Source of the DNA: Anthonomus grandis grandis
Taxonomy: Eukaryota; Arthropoda; Insecta; Coleoptera; Curculionidae
Length of the DNA: 64,000 bases
NCBI RefSeq assembly: GCF_022605725.1
Contig: NC_065547.1
Coordinates: forward strand, 9,527,167 to 9,591,166
Direction: 5' to 3'
Every line of letters begins with the position of its first letter. The first letter of the stretch is position 1. This document shows, piece by piece, positions 25,101 through 37,100 of the stretch. The notes beneath the pieces are model-generated. The model worked only from the letters and a program-made list of their open reading frames with translations, searched no databases and was not told where the DNA came from. Position numbers and translations under genes: made by a program.

Positions 25101-28100
25101 AAACGCTATGGATTTTTTCTTTTGAAGTTACCTAAAATCTCTCGTTTATAAGGTTCCTATAAATAACCGTAAAGAGGTGAGACAACGGGTTATTGACAAT
25201 TGTGAAATAATGAAACAGAAGGAAGTTATATTCTCTAGGATTCGTTGGAACTTCCAAAGAAGAATTAATTTATGTATTGGAATGGAAGGGCAAAATTTCG
25301 AATTTTTTTTATGAAATTAGGTGTGTTATCGTAAATAGTTATTTTATTTAACAAATTACCCTTTAACAATGTATGTTTTCAAGGCTTGCTGTGTTAATTT
25401 TGAAAATGCGAATTTTTAATTATTAAAGGTACGGTTAATATTTAAAGTCGTTTTTCTCGGAAACTCTACGATGATGCAACAAGAGCACCTTTTTAAAAGA
25501 TATTTTGATGCTCTTTACTAATTTGACATCCAAATTTATAAAAAGATTAAACCAAAAAGTTCTAAGTCATTTTCCTAAGGGGAAGGACAGCCTTTTGTCA
25601 GTGACGACTAGAGTCAAATTAATAGGGTGAATATATAGAAACACTAGTAGCATGCATGCAAAATTTGACAAATATCAGTACGCTACAAAAAGTTATTAAA
25701 AAAAAATAAGAAAAAAAAATTTTTTACATTAAGTTTATTACATTAATTTTTAATGTAGAATTGAAATCCTGACGCGTCATTTCCGGACACCCTGTATATT
25801 AAAACTATGGATCCCTTAAGTTGAAAAATTATTTTAATTCATTAATTCAAAGATACTAGTATAAAATAACTTGTTGCAAAACAAATATTAACAAAATTAA
25901 AAAATATAAATAGTTATATCTGGAACAAGATTATCATAAAATGAATGATAGTCCTTGAGAACATCCCATTTTTGCTTCTTTATAGAAATTGCCCTAGTAT
26001 ATAGGGGTGGCAGTTTGGAGAAAGCAACCGGCATTTGCTTTTGACTCTATCAGAAACTCTTATATTATCGGTGTTGTAATAATTTATAACGGATGTCTCC
26101 ACTTGGGGAATATTTAATAGCCCGCAAATTTATAACCACAGAATCTCCTTATTTTCTTTCTCTTCTCAAAGACGTAATAAATTTGATGCCATCATATTTT
26201 TTGAATGCTTTGATATTTTTGTTCTATTATGGCGTTGAGGATCATACTCAAATTAAGCAAAGAATTTGTTAAAACAGCATTACGATTTTATGACGTGCAG
26301 CCATCACTAAATAGTATAACCATTTGTCCTGCGGTCATGGATGGGATGACTGAACTTTCTAAAAACTGACATATTATGGATGAGTAATCATTTGCAGTAA
26401 CACCTCAAGCTGACTCGTGCTAGATAAAACAATATCTGTTTTTGGTTTCCATGTCGAAAATTGTGAAGTGTACAATCAATTTTGTCTTGAAATGGGAAGA
26501 CGAGCCATCAGATTTAGGATTTAATAAAACAGATTGTAAGTCCATACAAAATACCTTATGGTCAGACATTTTATCTGATTCTTTTGCTTCTCTGGCTTGC
26601 CTCTTTTTTTAGATGTGATCTTCATAATTTTCGTTGCTTAAATTTCCAGCATCATGTGCAACACATGTGTCTCACAAGTCCTTTGTTGGTTTGAAAATGC
26701 TTAAGATCATGGAGTCAAATGTGTGGTAGAATGTAGCTATGGAAACAGGAGTAGAATTCATTTCGTTACACCAGTGTGTTTTATGAAATTTATACAACGC
26801 AGATTTGGTATGTCATTTGGGGTACCAGGTAAAGTTTCGATGAGCTCGCCCTACAGTCATGGGATTTAATTTTTGGAATGTTTTCAAAAAACTTTAATTT
26901 TTTTCAGCATTTAGAGCTAGTATATGGCTGTTTACTGTTGTGTTCTCGGCATCTGTAACTTCGTTTTCAGATCGACTTTGCTTCCAGATTTTAACAGATC
27001 TTTCCCCAATGCATAAAGTGGTTAAAAACATATTTTTACACACTCTTATCTCTGCTTTGTCTTTTTTCAAACAGTATTGCATGCATCGGTAGTAGTTAAT
27101 AAAATTAATTTCTAAATTAATTAAATTCTTACTCGCCTATTACGTTAACTGCCACGTGAATTAGCCGTGACTCACAGGAAAATTATTGTAATTATGCCTG
27201 TAGCTCGCCGGTGATTCTCAGTAGCCATATAAATCAATGGTAATTTAAAAAGCGTGGCCTGGCATATAAAATGTAATGATTAGCACACGAAACTTTTGTA
27301 TAAATGGCGTTGAATGCAAGGTTTTTTAATTTTTGTCGAACAAAAACAAAATTTATTTTTGAAGATATTTTTATTAGAAAAAATTAAAGACATTTTAGAA
27401 GCTCAAAGTACAGATTAGGTATACAAGGTACACAGTTTTTAAAAGCATAAAAATAATTATTCTTTTAAGCAGACATGACACTCGGTGAAACAAGTCACGC
27501 AGTAGTACTTATCGCACTGAATGCACTTCCATCTAGTTTGTGCAGAATTTTTAGCTGCCACAGACCTGCCCTTTTCTTGGGATATTTTGGAATAACAAAA
27601 GCAGCATCTTCGCCGGTTAGCAGTACCGACGTCTTCCAAAATATGTTTCGATTTGCGTTTATTTGTGAATCTCTTCGCTCATTTTGGTTTTCTTGGGAAA
27701 GATGTAAAAGGGATATAGTAACTTCTTCTCTACATGCTGTTATTGTCATTTTTTGTCCAGTTACTACCCTAAACAATATGTACGCATTTACCATAGCCGC
27801 TCCCAAAAGCAATTCCACTGCAATTTTTCGGTACTGTGGTACAATAATATAATAGTGATATATGTTATTTATTTTCAAGCATCATACTGTATATTAATTT
27901 GTTATACAATGAATTATTATTATTGTTAAATATTTATGCAATACTATTGCATACGTATGCACGATAATTATGTAGAACACTGTTTTTAAAATAACTGCTA
28001 ATATACCAGATATCATCGAAGAGAGTAATATACAATGGTGTAAGCGCATTTGGCATTCTTATTTATATATTCCTAAATCGAACCTTCACATGGCGACCCT

Positions 28101-31100
28101 GCCAGTGCCAAACACCATTTTTTAGTGCATTTTTCAGTAAGAGTAGTAATTGTTCTATATGTATATAGTACAAAAAGAAAAATGTTTATAGTAAAACCGT
28201 GGTAAATGTATGGGAGCTAGTTGCTGTAAAGTGTGCTAATGTACAGTAACATACAGTGTGAGTCAATATGGGTACTACTAACACTAAGCATGCTGAAGTT
28301 ACGGACACAGGTGTTGTAAAGTCCAATTTTATAGTGGAAGAACAAGCTATAAATGTCCCTATGGATATCCGTATTCTGCTGTATATAAATCTGTGGCTGT
28401 TGTAACCTTGGTGTTACTAAAAATTAGGAAGGCTTACCGCAGAAACATGAAAAGAGACTTGTCAAGAAGTCTTGTTTGTGTTTGTGAGTCCGTGTTAGTA
28501 AAAGAAGAAACAATGTGTTGGTGTAGAAAAACATTTTAGTAAAACCTGAAAGCAGTGACATTAAGGACGAGCGATTAAACGCCACCTGTTTATTGGAAGA
28601 TGGAAGAAGGAGATGTAATGGAGATTTTGCATCCGTCCCAGGACATGGACCACACAAATGTTATATTATAGATGGTATGTAATTTTATTTATTTGTGTAT
28701 ATTTAGAATAAGATTTTTTTGGCTATTTAGCAGTTTTAAAATATTTTTTGGGGTAAAACTATTTTTTTTATTAGTTCATAAAGTAATCGAAGGTTATAAT
28801 ATTATAATATATTAAATAATATATTATAAAGTTACATATTACATACAGTAGTGGCCATAATTATAGCAACAAGTACATTTTTCCTTCAAATTATATGATG
28901 TGGTAGATTAGAAAAAAAAACTGGTATATATTATGATGTATTTTTTACAAAGCTTTTTATTTATGTTTATTTTTTGTTACTTTATAAAAGAAATAAAAAA
29001 TGGGAATTTTTTTTAGGAAACGGGTTGGACAAAATTATAGCAACACATTTTAGAAAAATCAATTTATTTATTCTCCAAAGTCAAAATAAGATTACAATAC
29101 AATAATATTCTTCAGTATTTAGTATAGTACCCTTCAGCCCTTATAACAGCAACGCATCTTTTTGGCATGGATAAAATAAGTTTGTTTATAACATCATGAT
29201 CGATTGACAACCAAGTATCCTGAAGAGCTTCGAAAAGTTCTCCAGCATTTTTGAAATTCCTTCTACACCTGTTATCCACAATTTTCCAAAGATTTTCTAT
29301 TGGATTTAAATCCGGAGATTGGGAGGGCCACTTCATAATATTAATTTTTTCATCATGGAGAAACTCTTTTATTAGCCTTGAAGAATGTTTTAGATCATTG
29401 TCATGTTGAAATTGATATAACATCGGCATATTTTCTTCAGAATAGGGTAACATAACATTCTTTAATATATCCTTGTACATAAATCGATCCATAATCCCTT
29501 CTATTCTGTGAAGAGGTCCCATACCATACCCCGAAAAACAGCCCCACACTAAAACTGAACCACCACCATGCTTAACTGTAGGAGAAGTGTACCGAGGATT
29601 AAATCTTTTGCCTACAGGACGTCGAACGTATGCAGCACCATCACTTTTAAATAAATTGAATTTTGATTCATCGCTAAAAATAACTCTGCGCCACTGATCA
29701 ATAGTCCAGCCCTGGTGTTCTCGAGCAAATTCAAGTCGGGCCTTCACGTTCTTCTTGGAAACAACTTTTTTGCTGGTCTGCGTCCAAACAACTTATTTTC
29801 AAATAGACGCCGCCTTATGGATCGTTCACTAAGATCGGAACACCCAGTGCCATCCAAAAGCCCTTTAATTTTTGAAGAGGACAAAAATGGGTTTTGCCTG
29901 GAAATCCGAACAATCATTTTGTCACTTTTTTTTGAAGTTTTCCGGGGACGTCCCGAATTTTTTTTGGGTTCTACCAGCCCTGTGTTATTGTATCTTTTCA
30001 CTATACGTGATACAACTGATCTGTGAAGAGCAAAATTTTTTGCAATGGATGACTGTTTGATGCCTGACTTTTTTGATACTGATTAATTATAAGTTGCCTC
30101 ACTTCAACAGACACGGTTTTACCACGACTCATACTGTTATTTAAATAAGTTAATAACTACCAAGAAATCACAATATAAATTGTTTCAATATTGCACTTCA
30201 ACAGATTGAAAGAGCACTAAATTTCAAATGTTGCTATAATTATGACCAGGTGAAATATTTGCAATTACAAATATTTATTGTCAGCAAAAAAACAGGTAGG
30301 CTTTTTTTTATTTGAATGAGAAATTTTGTTTAAATATTAAGAGGCCATCTAAACCAGTGGCGTACTTTTACGATTAAAACATACATATAATAGTTATTAT
30401 TAAATATTAGTAAAATTCAGATTTGTTGCTATAATTTTGGCCACTACTGTATATATAGCTGAATAATAATTTTTATGTTGGATTTTTGTTTACATTTTTC
30501 ATGTACTACTATTATGTTAGATTTTTTTTTTACCGTAATTTAGGCTAAATTTAGTTATTTTTATGTCATCAACTTGGGAAGAGAGTAATATACAATGGTG
30601 TAAGCGCATTTGGCATTCTTATTTATAATTCCTAAATCGAACCTTCACATGGCCTTCACAAAAAGCCATTTTCAGTGTTTATCGTAGAAAAATTAAAAGA
30701 AAAACAATTAATTATGTCAATTATAGCAGTTGTACCGAAAAGAAAACATGTACTAGTTTTAATTTACTAACCTTGTAACCTAATATTTTATAATACATAC
30801 TATGTACTCATAAGTCAATGCAAAGCTTCGCAAAAATAGAGGTTCATAATTTAATAACTTAACACGTATTGTTTAGGCTTCGAAATAGTTAAGAATTATG
30901 TAACATTATTTAAATTAAACAACTTAAGTACATGTGTACTTTAATTAAGTAATAAGTTTATTTAGGTAATAAGTTTGCTTAAGTAAAATCAGGGTTAACG
31001 TTTTAGGTTTCATTTTTAAATAAAAAAAAAATATATTTAAATCTACACTCGATCGATAAATACTTTTCTTTTCTATCCTTTCTTTATTATTTATTTTCTT

Positions 31101-34100
31101 TCTATTATTCCTCTTATCTTTTTCTTAACACTTTCCTTAAACCTCTAATAATTTTATTTTTATTGTAAAATAGAAGTGTAAAATGTAGTAAAAAAGCCCA
31201 TATACCTTATGAATATTTATTTTTGTACGAAAGTACTCCCTTTTTATTTCATTAAAAATGTAGTTCATTCTTTCAAAAGGGGGAGATGTGGTACAATAAT
31301 ATAATAGTGATATATGTTATTTATTTTCAAGTATCATACTGTATATTAATTTGTTATACAATGAATTATTATTATTGTTAAATATTTATGCAATACTATT
31401 GCATACGTATTCACGACAATTATGTAGAACACTGTTTTTAAAATAACTACTAATATACCAGATATCATCGAAGAGAGTAATATACAATGGTGTGAGCGCA
31501 TTTGGCATTCTTATTTATAATTCCTAAATCGAACCTTTACAGTACCATTTAATTCCTTTACATGTATTATAGTCAGCAACGCCATCTGGCTTCTCTATAT
31601 CCGCATTACGCCGTGTTGGTACTTTGATCATTTGACCAGTATGCTTGGTAGATAAAATAAGGACATCCCGTTTGTCTTGCCATTTTGTAATTACAACTCC
31701 TGTATTACTCTCTTGACTATATGCTTCGCCTTTCTTTAGCTTTTTTTTTTATAAGATCTTTTGGATTATTTTTACGATTTTTTCTAAGCGTACCTACTAA
31801 ATGAGTTTTTCTTTCTAGTAACTTGTGAGCCAGCTCCATACTTGTGTAGTTATCTACGTAAATGCACCGCCGACAGTCCAAAAGTGCTTCGCAAAGGTTC
31901 ATAACAACGTTAGTTGGCACGCTTGATCCATCTATTTTTTCCTTGCCACAATATATTTTCAGATCATAAGTATATCCTCCTTCAAGACCTAATTTGTATA
32001 ACTTCACGCCGAACCTATGCCGTTTATTCTTGATGTACTGCATGAAAGCCAGCCTTCCACGAAAAGAAACAAGCGTTTCGTCAACGCATATTTGCTCTTT
32101 GGGAATATAGAACTTTTGAAAATTCTCTTTCAGCTGGTCCAAAAGGGGTCCAAGTTTGTATAATCTATTAGAACAATCAGCATTTTCATTACCTTGAAAA
32201 TGCCAATTTGCCAACAACAACTCAAACCTACTGCGTGACATCACATTTGAAATTTGGTTTACATAAATTTTCTTTTTGGATCAATAGTCTGGCAATTTAG
32301 ATTCACGAAGTAAGCCCATCTAAATTTGAAGACCGATAAAAGTTATAATCTCCTCAGGATTAGTATCTTTCCATTTATTTATACGGGACCATTTTAAAAG
32401 TGTTGATTCCTTTTTCTGCGCAGCGAAACGATTAGTTTCCGTCACAATGTTACTTACAACATTGTCATCTACCATGAGCTTGAGAAAAAAAACAGGAGGC
32501 TTATCAATGTCTTGAAATAAGTGATTTACAATACCACTTTCAGGAATATCAACTGGAAAGTTCTTTAGGTATTGTCCAGTCACTTCTTGCCACATCAATC
32601 TTGGAACAAGTTCCTCATCATCTGAACTATCTAACTGAAACTGCTGAATAACTGCCTCTATGGTTTCCGAAATTGCGTCATTTTTATTTACGTTTTGGAA
32701 AAATGGTGGATCATCAGCTCTGACACATCTCGTGAGAGTACCTTCTCCACCAACATCTGGAAATCCTAATGAAGTGCGCATGTTTATTGTTTTCTTCTTT
32801 TTTACTAATGGCTCGTTGCTATTTTCCGAACTACATGAAGATGATGAAGGCGAACTATCAGATTCATATTCATCTGAGGATTCTCCGAAAGGATCGGGGC
32901 TCTTCATCAGAAAATATCTCGCTTTTGAAGACGCTGCTGTTCTTTATTATAACTATCCATTTCACACAATCCAAAACACAATTTTTGACAGGTATTGACA
33001 AGTAATTAATTGTGGGGTCATCATTTTTATTAGTTTGGAAGTGAAAGAAATAAAAAATAGCTTTTGGCTCGTGGGGTGAAAAAAAATTGTATTGTGGCAG
33101 TTAACGTGCTATAAATAGTCAGCCCTTAATAATAAGTTTAGACAATAATAGTGACAGTGAAACAGAATTAAATTTAGAGTAAGTTAGAATAAGTTAAACA
33201 GTGCTTGAATTTATAAGAAATCGTTGTATTTTGTATTCTTTATTATGCTCCTGTTTTATTATTAATTTTATTTACTCTTATACACTTTTATAAATAAATA
33301 GTATTTTACTATCTGTGGAGATACGTCAATTTTTTATACAGGTTTTTGCGCACTGAATTTTATCCCGGACATCCGATATGTTCTAAATAGGTAGCGATTA
33401 TAATTCAACAGATGGTGCAAAAAGATAATTTTCCATGAAAAATAGACTTACAACATTTACCGATTAAGCCGACGATATGCAATAAATGTTGTGAACGCGA
33501 GAAAAAACATTGCCAGTTTTTTAAAGAAATAAATTCCCTTTTCCATAAACGGCTGCTTATTTTATTTTTATCGCTAATTTAAGTTATTATAAAAACAATC
33601 TTATTTACCTTTTCTGGGTTTGTTATGTATATTAATTGCGTGTGTGGCATAAGAGTTTTCGTGGCCTTGCGTATCTTGTATGCAGACCAAATGCGAATCA
33701 GCCACGGTGCTAAAATTCCCAGCGAAAGCTAAAATATGCTCGCTCGAGTTCGTTATGGATTTTATCACCTAAAACATCAACTTATAACACTGTACCAACC
33801 AATTTTGTAAAAACTTACCTGGTCATATCTATTCTTTGGAATGGTTATAGTGGTTTTCTTATCTTCCATATGAATTACCAGACCGCGGATTTGAGGAAGC
33901 GTATAGGAGAAATTTCGGAAGTCCTGCGGAATGTTTAAGAATCAATAAAGTGTAAATATTTTTTAAATGCACTGGTTTACCGCTAAAAGATTAATGATAG
34001 TGTGACCGATTTCGACAAATACGCTGTCCCTATGTCTGGTGGATATTAAGGGACTTGGGTAGTACCTGTATTCGGCCCCTAATCGTAGGATTAATCTTAA

Positions 34101-37100
34101 AGGGAAGAGTTTTGCCCAAGGAGTCTCCCACCTAAATGACACATTGTAATAAAAGTTTTTGGAAAGTTTTATACATACCTGTGTATTAAAATTCCCACTA
34201 AATAAGGCTCTTTAGGCACTATAACATTTTCCAAGCACTGAAATGATGGTTTTATATACACGAATCCTGCGTGGTTTCTCGAGTCCAAGAAGTTCGGTTT
34301 ATCGTGCAGCGATAAACCAAGTTCTTTTATTGAGATACCTAAAATGATTTGAGACAGCAAAATAAATAGACCAGAGATGATTTTTGACTGCATGTTTCTA
34401 CCTTTTACTGCATCAATATAGACATTATAAATATGGAAAAATACATCTTTGGGCACAAAACTTTCTTCTTCAATGTACTCTATTAAATATACGACTTCAT
34501 CTGAGCCAACATTAATTAGACCGTCCGAGGCGAAACACCAAGCTTCCTTGTTTATACAACATTTCACTAAAAAAATTAAGTAGGGACTAACGTATAACTA
34601 AACTGCTAATTAAGTCCACTTACTATTTATAATTTTTACATGTACAAAGAGATTCTGAGTTATGGCGAAAGTTAACTTTTCATTTTTCAACATTTCAACC
34701 ACACTGGGGGTATTGGAACAATCTGTATAAGAAATATCTAAAAAAAGAAAAACTCTGGTTATTAGTTAAGCAAAATGCTAGAAAAGATTTTTATATCGTC
34801 TATAAATTTTTCATAAACTGACTGTAGCTGAAGTGCTTTCGGCTAATAAATAGCCATCATCAGTGCTACCTAAAAGGTGTAAAGAATATAATTTTTTTGT
34901 TTAGCTGGTCTCCAAATATTTACATTTTAGAAAAAAAAATATTATTTTAACTAAATCCCCGTTACTATGACGTTAATCGTTAATAATAAAATAAATAAAG
35001 TTATTTGTCAGGTTGTCAATATTAATGTTTTTTCTATATCTTTTGAATGGGGGTTATATGGAAGAAGAAAAAGTATCACCACATTTATCTCGAAATGAGA
35101 ATTTTTGCTAGGTCCATCTTTGATTACACTGAAAGTACAGATTTAATTATATTTTCAAGAGAAACAGTAAATTTATATTTAGGAATCTTATCACGTTTAT
35201 AATTTATGCTTTGATTTTTTATGAAAAACTTAACTAAAACAACTGTAAATGCTAGTAGATACTTTGAATATTCTAGAAAAAAGATTCAAACAGTGCTACA
35301 TAAATATGGATATCATCCTTACGAAAATCTGCCTGTAGAAATATTAATAACAGATAACCATGTAATAAGAAGACTAGCTTATTGCAGTGATATGTTAGAT
35401 ATACAAAACTGAGATAACGATATATTTGATAAGATGTTGTGGAGCGATAAAGCCGTGTTTAGCAGGGATGTCACCAGAAGATCCTTACACTTATTACATC
35501 CTTTAGCGGGGGGTACTTACGTACTCGCCGTATGTCCACCCTCTAACCTTTGACGACGCAGGGTATCCGCCAACCCCCCTCACTATTTCTTTGTACAGTT
35601 ATAGGAGAAAAGTCGACAAAATGCCTCGGGCGCCACTCTAAGTAATTAAAGAAGCTTAGAGTCCCCTCTAGCCTCTCGGGTAAGCCTTTAGACAGTGGAG
35701 AAACCAGGTAGAGATTGAAAGTAGACTGTCCGGTTATAATGAGATCTTATTGCTCTTAATCTTTATTATTACAAATACTAATAAGTAACAGGTTTGGTTG
35801 CTTAAAACTAAAAGAACAAAAGTGTCCTTAAAATCTAATAATCCCCATTACCAATTTCTATGATTAAGCACAGGCAGTTATTTAGGAAAATGTACCGGAA
35901 AATTCAGTACTCTATTAATGACGCAAAATAGTATGATTTAAGGGACGGGGTTATGATGTTTTGTACAAGCGGTTATGGATGACATTCGTTAAGCAAAGCC
36001 GGAAACTCAATACCAATCAAGCGAAGCAATCTCAATCAATCGGTCAACATTTACCTCTGCTCTGTTGCTATACGGATAGTAATTATGACATCACGGACTT
36101 GGTTATTACTTGTCTCTCACAACTTTGAGAAGCCAGGTAATAACTTATAAACGTGGCTACTGCCTGCCCTACAAAACACGAAGAAAGATAGGGTCCAAGC
36201 AGTAGTTTTCATCAATCAAACAATTAAACGGAACGGTACGGCCGCGGACAGAGCAGAAAATAAAAAGACAACAATAAAAATTATCAATTAAATACAAAAT
36301 AAATCCGCAGTGAGTGTTTCTCTGGTTGCAAACAAGAATGTAACTTTTCGCGAACGGAACTAATGAAACGTTGGTTTAATCACCCGTTTACTACCTGCCC
36401 TATAAAACACGAAGAAAGATAGTGTCCAAACCACAGTTTTAAAAGTTCATAAAGCGGAACGGAATCAATATGAATATTCTAATAATTAATCACAGATAAA
36501 AGCTCACAGCGGAAACATAAAATACCACCGTCTTCCAAGCTTGTAAAAATGGTAACTGAAATACCGTAACGCGGATAATTTTACGATAATTTCATTAATA
36601 TAACCCGCTTACTACCTGCCCTACAAAACACGAAGAAAGATAGTGTCCAGGCACCAGTTAATAATATTCGCGACTGTGGCTTGCCCTACAAAACACGAAG
36701 AAAGATAGTGTCCAAACCACAGTTTTAAAAATAAATTGAACAGAACGGAACGATATCAATAGCAACGGATTCGATAAAGTTCTTAATACGCTAGGAAGCG
36801 GCCGGTAAACTGTCAACAGGTGGCTCTTACCTAAGCCAATTCACACTGTCAACGTCAAGACAAAGTTTTTATGTAAATATTGAAAATTTAACGGTATTGA
36901 AATATGGAAAAATTACTGGTACTTCGCTCGAAAGGTATGGTACGACCTTACTGCGACGAATGTGAATCCTTAGTGGACCTGGAACCTTTTTATACCCATC
37001 GCAGGAATTTGAATGCCGACGACTCACGAACATCCTCGGAACCAATCGTTAAATAAAAATGCAATTGGGAAAACTTAATGAAAATAGGGTTTTTCTCATG

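Larger units (their letters stand above)
27835..31541 (+). mobile_element. Non-autonomous LTR retrotransposon inside piggyBac A
   Basis: Two LTRs of 255-256 bp (27835-28090 and 31287-31541) are nearly identical and flanked by a 4-bp target duplication GTAC (27831-27834 and 31542-31545). A primer binding site follows the first and a purine tract precedes the second. The interior is about 1.6 kb once the nested Tc1 is removed and contains no protease, reverse transcriptase or integrase. Confidence 0.92.
27457..32907 (-). pseudogene. piggyBac A transposase, split by the LTR element
   Basis: The N-terminal acidic/Ser region (32907-32320) leads into MSRSRFELLLANWHF and ICVDETLVSFRGR (first catalytic Asp, about 32075). 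CIYVDNYTSMELAHKLLERK follows (second Asp, about 31845). After the LTR insertion come RKIAVELLLGAAMVNAYI and a C-terminal Cys-rich finger (RCCFCYSK...CIQCDKYYCVTC, about 27600-27465). The block with the third Asp (usually GGVDxxDxM) is missing: the frame jumps from YNTCKGIKWY straight to RKIAVE. There is also a frameshift near 32315 and a stop near 32282. Confidence 0.85.
27149..33100 (-). mobile_element. piggyBac element A (TTAA-flanked) carrying a nested LTR element
   Basis: The ends CTGCCAC...GTGGCAG lie directly against TTAA at 27145-27148 and 33101-33104, the strict piggyBac target. Removing the LTR insertion (27835-31541 plus one GTAC duplicate) leaves about 2.24 kb, a normal piggyBac size. 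It encodes a broken transposase on the minus strand. Confidence 0.9.

Noticed and set aside
27475..27852. 125-codon frame on the plus strand
   Set aside because: It is the antisense shadow of the piggyBac A C-terminal finger region, which has clear Cys motifs on the minus strand, and it runs into the LTR.
34179..34566. Single exon covering g1 and g2
   Set aside because: The frame is open, but the 63-nt GT...AG stretch is absent from the family alignment and fits the size of the neighbouring introns.
36157..36723. CRISPR-like array
   Set aside because: Only four irregularly spaced repeats (233, 214 and 65 nt apart) in a eukaryotic intron, with no cas genes. A structured or satellite-like repeat is more likely.
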